Shown one piece after another: positions 17,392 through 27,062 of a stretch of DNA of 64,000 bases (positions are counted from its first letter, which is position 1; each line of letters starts with the position of its first letter). This stretch comes from Janthinobacterium sp. ROICE36 (GTDB lineage Bacteria; Pseudomonadota; Gammaproteobacteria; Burkholderiales; Burkholderiaceae_D). Under the pieces are notes generated by a model. That model searched no databases and was not told the origin of the DNA. It worked only from the letters and a program-made list of their open reading frames with translations. The stretch spans positions 37,777-101,776 of the forward strand of contig NZ_PEBS01000012.1 in NCBI RefSeq assembly GCF_002869965.1, in the 5' to 3' direction. A program made the position numbers and the translations under genes.

Positions 17392-18374
17392 ACAAGCGGC
17401 AGCAGGCGGATGGCATGCTTCCACGGCGACGTGACGGCCAGCGTGTGCGCATTGGCGGCGATGGCGATGTCGCCGGCAGGCACATCGAGCACGATGCTGC
17501 GCGCGCCGATATGCAGGCCCGCCCCATCGAGACGCACGGAAGATGGCCTATCGTTTGGCGCCTGCGCAAACTCCTGCGCAGTGGCGCCGTGCAGCACGGC
17601 GCCATAGGCATCGGCCACCAGCAGATAATGGCGTTCGCCGCTGCGCACAGCAAAGCCGCAGCCGTCCACCGTGGCGCGCACTTGCGGCGGCGTGCCGAAG
17701 TCACCGCCCAGGCCAGTAAAGGCGCCAAACTCCCTGCCATCGGCATTGCCGCGCCACGGATTGGCCAGCAGTTGCGCATGCACCTGCGGCCAGTGCGCAC
17801 CCGGTTCGCCAAAGGCCGCCAGCGCCAGCGCGGGCGGCAGGGTGTCGGCAGCGGCCAGCGCGCCCTGGCGGAAATGCGCGACGCCTGCGCGCCAGGCCAG
17901 CACCTGGCCCACGGCGCGCAGCTCGGCCACGGCGCTCACGTCCGGCGCCACGGCAGCCATCTCCGCCAGCCACTGTGCGGGACGCGCTCCCGCCACGGTA
18001 CCAATGTGGATGGCGGCGTTGCTCAGCATGCCCAGTACCTCGACGGGGGCCTTCGCCAGCAGCGGCGCAAACGACGGCGCCAGTTCGCGCCAGACGGTAT
18101 TCAAGACGGCATCTTTTGCCGCCGGCCCCACCAAGCCATGGCCCACCAGCACCAAAGCCATGTCGTAGGCGGCCAGGGTGACGCTGCCCACACGCTCGGG
18201 CGCGGCGGTGGCTACCGCCACCACCAGCGGATCGAGGCTGTCGTGCAAAAAGGCGCCAAAGGCGGCCATATCGAGCGCAGGAAAACGCCGGCGCGCTTCC
18301 GCCGCGCGGCCGTTGAACTGGGCGCGGCCGCTGGCGAGGATAGCCGAAAAAGCAGGGGAAATCATCGCAGCCAT
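17388..18374 (-). CDS. Unknown protein of the MoxR-vWA operon (328 aa)
   Basis: A 328-residue cytosolic protein I cannot assign. The first 200 residues are Ala-rich and probably helical. The last 130 look beta-rich (GFAVRSGERHYLLVADAYGAVLHG, then VRLDGAGLHIGAR), which suggests a small ligand- or peptide-binding beta domain. No catalytic motif, signal peptide or membrane segment is evident. The start codon directly abuts the stop of the upstream gene and its stop overlaps the vWA gene, so it is made together with the MoxR and vWA proteins. Confidence 0.7.
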   Translation of the reverse strand: MAAMISPAFSAILASGRAQFNGRAAEARRRFPALDMAAFGAFLHDSLDPLVVAVATAAPERVGSVTLAAYDMALVLVGHGLVGPAAKDAVLNTVWRELAPSFAPLLAKAPVEVLGMLSNAAIHIGTVAGARPAQWLAEMAAVAPDVSAVAELRAVGQVLAWRAGVAHFRQGALAAADTLPPALALAAFGEPGAHWPQVHAQLLANPWRGNADGREFGAFTGLGGDFGTPPQVRATVDGCGFAVRSGERHYLLVADAYGAVLHGATAQEFAQAPNDRPSSVRLDGAGLHIGARSIVLDVPAGDIAIAANAHTLAVTSPWKHAIRLLPLV

Positions 18375-18866
18375 TTAATCGCTATAAGAAAAATGCAGCA
18401 GATAACGCTCGCTTTCGCGTCCATTCGTGCGCTCAAACGCAAGCTCATTCCAGTTGATCGCGTACCAGATGGGTGGCGTCATCGTCACGGCGTGGACGGC
18501 GAATTCGCCCAGCGACATTTCCAGCGCCTCCAGAAAGGCCTGGACCAGGCAGGCGCGAAAATGGCCCGGCGGCGCCGTCTGCATGTGCTTCGACGAGAAG
18601 AACCAGCGCTGGCACAGGGCCGGCAACTGCGCGCGGTCGTATGGCGCCACGCTGATCTGCCACAGTGGCGCGGTGACGTCGCGCGCGGCGCCGACACCGT
18701 TCAAACCATATTCCTCCACGCGCATGCCCAGGGCCGTGAGCAGATCGGGCGCGTCGGGCAGGCGTAGCAACTCATAGGTCGCGCACAGGTCGCTGGCCTC
18801 GCTGTTCAACATGGACAGCGCATCGAGAAAACCGCGGCAGTGATCAACATTCAGCGCGTAATTCAT
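18375..18866 (-). CDS. Unknown protein of the MoxR-vWA operon (163 aa)
   Basis: A 163-residue soluble protein of unknown family, alpha/beta in appearance, with aromatic-rich segments (PIWYAINWNELAFE, RYLLHFSYSD) and three scattered cysteines that form no metal motif. It overlaps the moxR stop by four bases (ATGA) and abuts the next gene with no spacer. The tight packing suggests a stoichiometric partner of the MoxR ATPase, but the sequence shows no function. Confidence 0.7.
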   Translation of the reverse strand: MNYALNVDHCRGFLDALSMLNSEASDLCATYELLRLPDAPDLLTALGMRVEEYGLNGVGAARDVTAPLWQISVAPYDRAQLPALCQRWFFSSKHMQTAPPGHFRACLVQAFLEALEMSLGEFAVHAVTMTPPIWYAINWNELAFERTNGRESERYLLHFSYSD

Positions 18867-20443
18867 TGCGAACGCAGCCAGCTGCGGTAATTGGTATAGC
18901 GCTGGTGCAGGTATTTGAGCTTCAGCAAATCGTCATACAGGGGACCGTACAACTTGCGCCCTTTCGTGCGTTCGCCGATCAGCTTTTCGATGCGGTTCAG
19001 GCGCGCCAGGGTTTCGCGCTCGCTGACGCCATCGAGGCCCAGGTCGAATTCCGCAGACAGCACGCCCACAGGATCGTCGCGGTCCAGGTCCAGGCGGTTG
19101 AATTCATCGTTCGACAAATCGAACAGGCGGCGCAGCCAGCCCAGCCTGTCGCTGCGGTAGGCGGCGTTTTCCGGCAGCGCGAAAAATGGCGCGTCCGGGT
19201 CTGGCTGCAGCTTGTTATGCAGCACAAACGGCAGCACCTGGCGCAAGTCTTCCAGCGCCACTTCACCGTTACCGCGGAAATAGGCCATGGCCTTGGCATA
19301 GATCAGCAGCGCCATCAGGGTGCGCACGGAGATGCCATTCAAGGTCTGGCAACCGAGGTCCTTCAGGCGGTCACGCCCATTGTCGGCCGCCTGCGCGGCG
19401 CCACGGTCGGCGCCAGCCAGGCGCGCCGTATCCTTGGTCATGTATTCGAACTGGCCACCCGCCGTCTCGAACAGCTCGAACTGGCTGGCAAAGAATTCCA
19501 GGCGCCGACGCACGGCATCCGGCACGGCCACCTGGCGAATCGCCGAGACTATCTGGTCGACTTCCCCTTCCGTGAAGATGATCTCGGGCGGCACCAGCTC
19601 TTCGGGGCGCACGTTTTCTTCCACGCGCAGCAGCAGCTCATTTAAAAAACGGGGATTGAAGGCCAGCGCCTGCACCGTCACGTCGACCCGGTCGCGCAGC
19701 GCCTCGATCACCTGGTAGGTGCCGCCGCCCTGGTCGTCATTGGCCGTCAAGTACCAGGCCGCTTCCGGACATTCGTAAATATGATCCAGCACTTCCGCGT
19801 AATTGTCACCCATGACGGTGAGCAGCGCGCTTTGCGTGCGCGTGGGGATGCGGTTGTATTCATCGACGATTTTCACGCGCATGCCCAGCCAGGCGCGCCA
19901 GGCGATGCGGATATCGTCCATGCTTTGCGCGTTGACCAGGTCCGCCGGCAACGGGTTGCCCAGCAAATCGGCCACCGTCATCTGGGGGTGGCCATGCTGC
20001 ATGGCGCGTTTGACTTCCTTGACGCTCGAACCGGCCAGCACGCCCATCAGCAGCGCGCTGGCCGTCTTGCCCCGCCCCGGCCCACCGACGAACAGGCATT
20101 TGCGGCGAGTAGCAAAGGTCAGCAAGGGCAGCAAAATAAAACTGGAATAGCTTTGCGCCGAAGGCAAATTCAGGGTGCGGCGGCTGTCGCCCACGGAATA
20201 TGTCTGCGACGGGCCATCGTTGTACTCGATGTCGTAATGGGGGCTGATGATGGCGTGGTTGACGATCCAGAAGTAAGCCTGGCGCAGCTTTTCATCGAAG
20301 GGCCTGGCGGCAGCCTCGCCGTCGCCGTCCAGCGCGATGGGGCCCTGGTACAGGTCCGCCACATCGAACTGCCGCGCGGCGGGCGCGGCCTTCGGCCTGG
20401 TGGGGGCTTGGGACAGGCGCTGGAACAAATTGAAGGCAGACAT
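18863..20443 (-). CDS. MoxR-family AAA+ ATPase
   Basis: A 526-residue AAA+ ATPase of the MoxR type, longer than the usual 300-350 residues. Walker A is VGGPGRGKTAS (about 119-129), Walker B is VKIVDEYNR (the MoxR DExNR signature), and sensor 1 is in AWYLTANDD; EALRDRVDV is the arginine-finger region. A C-terminal helical extension (about 400-526) is family-unusual. MoxR proteins act as chaperone-like assemblers with vWA partners, and a vWA gene lies two genes on. It is probably first in its own set, but only 48 bp separates it from the permease gene upstream and no terminator is visible, so it may belong to the efflux transcript. Confidence 0.9.
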   Translation of the reverse strand: MSAFNLFQRLSQAPTRPKAAPAARQFDVADLYQGPIALDGDGEAAARPFDEKLRQAYFWIVNHAIISPHYDIEYNDGPSQTYSVGDSRRTLNLPSAQSYSSFILLPLLTFATRRKCLFVGGPGRGKTASALLMGVLAGSSVKEVKRAMQHGHPQMTVADLLGNPLPADLVNAQSMDDIRIAWRAWLGMRVKIVDEYNRIPTRTQSALLTVMGDNYAEVLDHIYECPEAAWYLTANDDQGGGTYQVIEALRDRVDVTVQALAFNPRFLNELLLRVEENVRPEELVPPEIIFTEGEVDQIVSAIRQVAVPDAVRRRLEFFASQFELFETAGGQFEYMTKDTARLAGADRGAAQAADNGRDRLKDLGCQTLNGISVRTLMALLIYAKAMAYFRGNGEVALEDLRQVLPFVLHNKLQPDPDAPFFALPENAAYRSDRLGWLRRLFDLSNDEFNRLDLDRDDPVGVLSAEFDLGLDGVSERETLARLNRIEKLIGERTKGRKLYGPLYDDLLKLKYLHQRYTNYRSWLRSQ

Positions 20444-20491
20444 GATGTGCAGGCAAGGTGACGGAAACGAAATTATTGCATATTGTTCCCA

Positions 20492-21649
20492 TTACACCTT
20501 GTTCAAATCGACAACGGTTTCATCCATCTTGCGCCAGCGCCACCAGCCCAGCGCCACACACGCCAGCAGCAAGGCCAGCAAACCTGCCACTTCATGGCGG
20601 ATTTCATACAGCGAGGCGCCCATTTGATTGAGCGCAACAAAGCCCTGGATGCCGGCCGTGGATGGCAACAGCCAGCGCAGCCATTGCAGCACGATGGGCA
20701 TGGACGAGACGGGCCAAGTCAGGCCGGCCAGGAACAGCACCGGCATCGAGGTGGCGATCATCAGCTGCGTACCCCGTTCGCGCGTGCGGAACAGCATGCC
20801 CAGCAGCATGCCGAAGGCCGCTTCCGCCAGCGAGAACAGCACCAGCAGCAAGAGCATGCCGCCAAAATTGCCGCCACGGGGGTAATCCTGGAACCAGAAG
20901 ACGAAGCCGAAAAAATAACAGCAATTGAGGAAAGCCACGCAAGCAAACGCCAGCAGCATGCCCGCATAGCCGCCTGCCGTGCGCTTGCCTGCCAGGGGGA
21001 AACTCTTGCGCTGGTACCAGGTGCCGAACAGCATGGTCATGCCGATCAGCAAGGTTTGCTGCACAATGAGAGTCGCCACGCCCGGCACGACATATGCGCC
21101 ATAGCCTTCCTTGACGTTAAACAGGGGCACGGCGGCTAAGGCAATGGGCGAGCGCTGCTGGTTGGCCTGCACGCTGGACGGCGTACCCGCGCCCAAACGC
21201 TTGAGCTCAATACCGGCCGACACGGTGCCCACCACTTCGGCCAGGCCGTTCAAGGCCACCTTGTTGAGCATCAAATACAAGCCATTGCCCGCCACTTGCG
21301 CGTGGGCGGCGCGGCCTGCCAGCACATCCGTCTGCAAGCCGTCGGGAAGGATCAGCACGCCCATGACCTTGTCACGCCACAATAAATCTTGCGCGATGGG
21401 CAAGTCCGGCGTGACGGCGATGACCTGCAGCGAGGGATGGGCCATGGCAAAGCGCGTCAGCTGGCGCGACATGGCGCTGCGGTCCTGGTCGACGACCGCC
21501 ACGGGCACGCGCTGGACGATTTCCGTCGAATACGGCAGCGGATAGAAAAAGGAATAGATGATGCCGCCGATGAACAGCAAGGTCAGCGCGCCCTTGTCCG
21601 TCAGCATGGCGCGCCAGGTGGCGAGAAAGGCAAACCAGCAGGTGTTCAT
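20492..21649 (-). CDS. ABC-2 type efflux permease (second subunit)
   Basis: A 385-residue inner-membrane permease of the YhhJ/YhiH-like ABC-2 group. One N-terminal helix (ALTLLFIGGIIYSFFYPL) is followed by a large periplasmic domain, then about five C-terminal helices including the family motif region GLTWPVSSMP. The ATG at 21649 overlaps the stop of the first permease (ATGA). Together with the HlyD and TolC proteins it should form a tripartite export system, but no ATP-binding subunit is encoded nearby. Confidence 0.88.
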   Translation of the reverse strand: MNTCWFAFLATWRAMLTDKGALTLLFIGGIIYSFFYPLPYSTEIVQRVPVAVVDQDRSAMSRQLTRFAMAHPSLQVIAVTPDLPIAQDLLWRDKVMGVLILPDGLQTDVLAGRAAHAQVAGNGLYLMLNKVALNGLAEVVGTVSAGIELKRLGAGTPSSVQANQQRSPIALAAVPLFNVKEGYGAYVVPGVATLIVQQTLLIGMTMLFGTWYQRKSFPLAGKRTAGGYAGMLLAFACVAFLNCCYFFGFVFWFQDYPRGGNFGGMLLLLVLFSLAEAAFGMLLGMLFRTRERGTQLMIATSMPVLFLAGLTWPVSSMPIVLQWLRWLLPSTAGIQGFVALNQMGASLYEIRHEVAGLLALLLACVALGWWRWRKMDETVVDLNKV

Positions 21650-22827
21650 GTGCGCCCCCATGCATCCGGGGCATTCGCGCGGCGCGCCAGCAAGAATACG
21701 CCCACGGCGCCGCAGCCGATGGCGATACCGGCCAGTATCAGCATTTCCTGCACGCCATAGCGCCACGGCGCGCCAGCCAGCCAGTATTTGGTTTGCAATT
21801 GCAGATAATGCGTGAGCGGCAAGGCTTCCGCCCAGGCACGTGCCGGCGCCGGCATGGCCATCAAGGGAAAGGCCTGGCCCGCAAACGCGAAGGCCGGCGC
21901 CGTGATGAAAGCCGCGCCCGACAAGGCCAAACGCAGGGACAGGGTGGCGGCGATCAGCAAGGTGGCCAGGCCGCAGTAGGCGAGCACCAGCAACAACATG
22001 CTCAGCAGCAAGGCCGGCAAGCTGCCCGCCACGGCCCAGTTCCGCCCCAGGCTGAAGAACAGCAAATACAGCAGCGCCAGCGCGCAGTAAGCGATGAGGG
22101 GGAACAGCAGCTTGGCACCGACGGCGCGCAGCCAGCTGCCATGGGCCGACGCCAGCCATTGCGGCACCGTGCCGTCGCGCAACTCGCGTCCGATGGAAGT
22201 GACGACGGCGACGACGATGAAAATCTGCAGCATGGCCGGCATCAGGGCCAGGGTCAGGAATGCTTCATAACTGATGTTTTCATTGTACAAACTGTTCAGG
22301 GTAGTGCGGATCGGTTCGAACTGGGCCGCCGCCTGCACGCGCGACATGCCCTTCTTGACCCGCGCAGTCATCTCGATGCCGGCAGACAAGGTCGTGCTGA
22401 CCGTGCGCACGTCGCGCAGCAAGGCGCCCGCGTGCGAGGAAAACTGCGCGTTGTATAGCCATTGCACGGTGGCTTGCCGGCCGCCCAGCAGTTTTTGCTC
22501 AAAATCGTCAGGAATGAGCAGATAGCCAAACGCCGTGCGTTCGCGCAGCCGCTGCAGGGCTTCGTCGCTGGACGCCACTTTCGCCGCCACGGCAATGCCG
22601 GGCGACGCGTCGAGCCAGCGCGTGAGCTGGCGCGACAAGGCAGAGTTATCGTTGTCGATGACGACGATGGGCAAGTCGCGCGCGATGCCGGCCGAAAAAA
22701 TCAGCCACAACATGCCGCACAGCACGACCGGAATCCAGCTGAGCATGCCGACATCCCAGAAGTCGCCGCGCAAGCGCCGCCATTCGCGTGCCAGCGCCGC
22801 CGGCGGTTCTTTGTCAATCTCGCTCAT
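21646..22827 (-). CDS. ABC-2 type efflux permease (first subunit)
   Basis: A 393-residue paralogue of the following permease: N-terminal helix SWIPVVLCGMLWLIFSAG, a periplasmic domain of about 150 residues (LPIVVIDNDNSALSRQLTRW resembles PVAVVDQDRSAMSRQLTRF in the partner), then a helical C-terminal half. The two probably form a heterodimer. The start is 6 bp after the hlyD stop. The shared periplasmic domain suggests substrate capture from the periplasm or outer leaflet. Confidence 0.88.
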   Translation of the reverse strand: MSEIDKEPPAALAREWRRLRGDFWDVGMLSWIPVVLCGMLWLIFSAGIARDLPIVVIDNDNSALSRQLTRWLDASPGIAVAAKVASSDEALQRLRERTAFGYLLIPDDFEQKLLGGRQATVQWLYNAQFSSHAGALLRDVRTVSTTLSAGIEMTARVKKGMSRVQAAAQFEPIRTTLNSLYNENISYEAFLTLALMPAMLQIFIVVAVVTSIGRELRDGTVPQWLASAHGSWLRAVGAKLLFPLIAYCALALLYLLFFSLGRNWAVAGSLPALLLSMLLLVLAYCGLATLLIAATLSLRLALSGAAFITAPAFAFAGQAFPLMAMPAPARAWAEALPLTHYLQLQTKYWLAGAPWRYGVQEMLILAGIAIGCGAVGVFLLARRANAPDAWGRT

Positions 22828-22833
22828 CGGCGA

Positions 22834-23817
22834 TCAGAGCGGCGGAAACACGACCGACATGCCCGGACGCAAGCCCTCGACCTTGATGGCGGGACGCAAG
22901 CGGATTTCAAACGTGCGCAAATCCGTGCCGCCCGGACGCGCCGCGCGCCACGTGGCAAAGTCCGGCAACACGGCCACGGAGCTGACCTTAAAGTTCAGCT
23001 GCTGTTTCAAGGCCGGCACATTGGCCGTATGCGTGCTGCCCATGGCAAACGCCGCCATTTCATCTTCGCGCACTTGCAGCACGGCCCAGGCATCGTCCAG
23101 ATTCACCAAAGTGATTACGGGGAAACCTTGCGGCGCCAGTTCACCGGGCTGTATCTGGATCTTGCTGACCTGTCCCGCCACCGGCGCGGCGATTTTCGTT
23201 TCGGCCAGGGCGATCTGCGCTTCCGTCAACACGGCGCCCACCTGACGCGCCTGGGCAGCGGCTGCCGTCTTGTCTTCCGGACGGGCGCCCTTTTGCGCCA
23301 TGTCATATTGCGCGCGGGCAGCTTGCACCAGCTGGTCGGCGGCGCGCCATTGCGCTTGCGCCTCGTCACGTTTCTGCTGAGCAATCACGCCTTGCTCGAA
23401 CATATTGTTGACGCGGGTATACGTGGTTTTGGCGATGGTGGCGCCCGTTTGCGCCCGCTCCCAATTGGCTTTCGCGGCACGGACTTCCTCCGGCCGCGCA
23501 CCGGCTTGCGCCTTTTTCGCCACCGCATCGGCCGCTTGCGTGGCGGCCGTCGCTTGCGCGATCTTCGCGTCCACTTCCGGACTCGTCAGCTGGAACAGCA
23601 ACTCACCTTTCGGCACCGTCTGGCCCAGCTTGACGTACAGCTCGCCCACCCTGCCCGGCACTTTCGACGAGACATTGACTTCCTGCGCATCCATCTGCCC
23701 CTGCAAAGGCAGGTGCTGCGGCTGGAACGCCTGGTACAAGCCCCAGCCCACGAAGGCCAGAACAAGGATGACGAGGGCTGCGGCGACTATGGCCAAGGGT
23801 TTTTTGGAAGTACTCAT
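22834..23817 (-). CDS. HlyD-family periplasmic adaptor (membrane fusion protein)
   Basis: A 327-residue membrane-fusion protein: an N-terminal signal-anchor helix (about residues 8-29), a biotinyl-lipoyl half (VSSKVPGRVGELYVKLGQTV), a long coiled-coil hairpin (ATQAADAVAKKAQAGARPEE to ARAQYDMAQKGARPEDK), the second lipoyl half (APVAGQVSKIQIQPGEL) and a beta-barrel. It should bridge the two permeases to the TolC-like channel. It is 2 bp after the tolC-like stop, so it is in the same operon. Confidence 0.92.
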   Translation of the reverse strand: MSTSKKPLAIVAAALVILVLAFVGWGLYQAFQPQHLPLQGQMDAQEVNVSSKVPGRVGELYVKLGQTVPKGELLFQLTSPEVDAKIAQATAATQAADAVAKKAQAGARPEEVRAAKANWERAQTGATIAKTTYTRVNNMFEQGVIAQQKRDEAQAQWRAADQLVQAARAQYDMAQKGARPEDKTAAAAQARQVGAVLTEAQIALAETKIAAPVAGQVSKIQIQPGELAPQGFPVITLVNLDDAWAVLQVREDEMAAFAMGSTHTANVPALKQQLNFKVSSVAVLPDFATWRAARPGGTDLRTFEIRLRPAIKVEGLRPGMSVVFPPL

Positions 23818-23819
23818 TA

Positions 23820-25223
23820 TTATTTGTCCACAGGTAATTGGATATCGGCAGATGCGGCCAGGCTGCCCAGGCGCTGCGTCTGGCCCGTCGCTTCCAGCAA
23901 TTGCGCCAGCCCCATCACATAGTTATAGGCAGTCTGCGCGCGCTGGGTTTCCACCTTGGCCAGGTTCAGGCGTGCATCGACCACTTCCAGCGAGGTCACT
24001 TGCCCTTGTTGGAAGGCCACTGTTTGCAAGCGGATATTCTCGCGCGCCAGCTCCACCGACGAGGCCGTGGACAAATAATGGATGCGGGCGTTTTCCAGCG
24101 CGCGCCAGTTCTTCTCGATCAGGGTGGGAATGTCGCGCTCGGCCTGGCGCGCCACCACTTCCACCCGCTCCTGGTCGAACTTGGCGGCGGCGATCATCTT
24201 GCCCGTATTGATGCGGTGCACAAGCGGCACGGACACGACCAGGCCGATGGCCCAGTTCGACCGCACGAGCTGGCCGCGATTCATATTGTAGTTACCGATG
24301 GCAAACACCGTGGGCGTATACTCCTTGCCATGCAGTTTCAAGGCTTGCTCGGCCTGCACGCGCTTGCTGTCGATCTTTTTCCAGTTCGCATTTTCGCGCA
24401 TGCCCGTACTGATGAACGATTGCAAGGTGCCGACCGGCAAACTATTGACGAACAGCGGCGTGCTGGGGCGCACTTGCGTGTTGACGGCGAGCAAACGGTC
24501 GAGCGCCACTTGGGCGATTTCCTCGTCGCTGCGCGCCTGCGCCTCGTCGCTTCGGGCGCTGTCCAGGGCCACGTCGGCGCGCAGGCGTTCCGCGCGCGAA
24601 ATCAGGCCACCCTTTTCCAGCTTGGCCGCGTCGCGCTGGTGCTGCGTCACGCCGGCCGTCACTTCGGCCCGCACGGCCACCACCCGCTTGGCCAGCAGCA
24701 ACTGGAAATAGCGCTGCGCCACCAGGGTGGCCAGTTGCTCTTCCGCTTCCGTGCGCTCTGCTTGCGCGGCCAGGGTCAGGCTGGAAGCGAGGCCCTTGAC
24801 GGCATCCAGGCGCCCACCCGTGTAGATAGGCCACATGCCCAGCAAGCCGAACGAGGTCAGATCCGTCACCACTTCACGGTTCAGGGAATTGGGAATGTGC
24901 GGCGTGGGCAAGCCTGGAATCGGTGGCAGCACCGATTCGATGCCGCCCACCACGCCGGCCAGGCCGCTGGTATCGATACTCACATCCGTCGACAAGCGGC
25001 CGCGAAACGCCGTCAAGTCCACCGACGGGCCGTCGATATTCGACAAGGCTTCGGCCTTTAATGTTTTCGCGCGCACGTCGAGCGCGGCGCCCTGCACCGT
25101 GCCCGAGGCCTTTGCTGCTTGCTGCAGCGCTTCGTTAAAACTCAGCGGTTCCGCCAGAGCGGGCATGGCCGCGCCCAGCGCGCCCGCCAGCAATAATGAT
25201 AGGTGTTCTTGCAATCTGCCCAT
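23820..25223 (-). CDS. TolC-family outer-membrane efflux protein
   Basis: A 467-residue outer-membrane factor with a Sec signal peptide (MGRLQEHLSLLLAGALGAAMPALA) and two OEP repeats. The helical repeat blocks are visible at AAQAERTEAEEQLATLVAQRYFQLLL and in the second half at SSVELARENIRLQTVAFQQGQ. The ATG at 25223 starts exactly at the signal peptide; a GTG 33 bp upstream would add 11 polar residues and is less likely. First gene of the efflux operon; its promoter must lie within about 100 bp, after the terminator of the aspartate operon. Confidence 0.92.
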   Translation of the reverse strand: MGRLQEHLSLLLAGALGAAMPALAEPLSFNEALQQAAKASGTVQGAALDVRAKTLKAEALSNIDGPSVDLTAFRGRLSTDVSIDTSGLAGVVGGIESVLPPIPGLPTPHIPNSLNREVVTDLTSFGLLGMWPIYTGGRLDAVKGLASSLTLAAQAERTEAEEQLATLVAQRYFQLLLAKRVVAVRAEVTAGVTQHQRDAAKLEKGGLISRAERLRADVALDSARSDEAQARSDEEIAQVALDRLLAVNTQVRPSTPLFVNSLPVGTLQSFISTGMRENANWKKIDSKRVQAEQALKLHGKEYTPTVFAIGNYNMNRGQLVRSNWAIGLVVSVPLVHRINTGKMIAAAKFDQERVEVVARQAERDIPTLIEKNWRALENARIHYLSTASSVELARENIRLQTVAFQQGQVTSLEVVDARLNLAKVETQRAQTAYNYVMGLAQLLEATGQTQRLGSLAASADIQLPVDK

Positions 25224-25326
25224 GTAACGTCCAGTCAATGAATGAGGGGAAAGCACGGGCTTGCCATGTTTATACTTTCACAATAGCCATTATATCTATG
25301 GATGTCTATTCCAGCCTGCACTATTA

Positions 25327-25358
25327 AAAACGGGCGCCACTTGCGGGGCGCCCGTTTT
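25327..25358 (-). terminator. Rho-independent terminator of the aspT-aspT-aspD operon
   Basis: A perfect 12-bp stem AAAACGGGCGCC/GGCGCCCGTTTT (25327-25338 with 25347-25358) and an 8-nt loop, ending in a T run on the minus strand. It lies 24 bp after the aspD stop and separates this operon from the tolC-like operon. Confidence 0.85.
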
Positions 25359-25381
25359 ACTCAGCGTAAGCGGCTACCGGC

Positions 25382-27004
<1,623 letters not shown>

Positions 27005-27062
27005 TTAAAATGACTGACAATGTTCAGGGTTCTTGCAAAGGTTCTTGCAACGACATGCAAAC

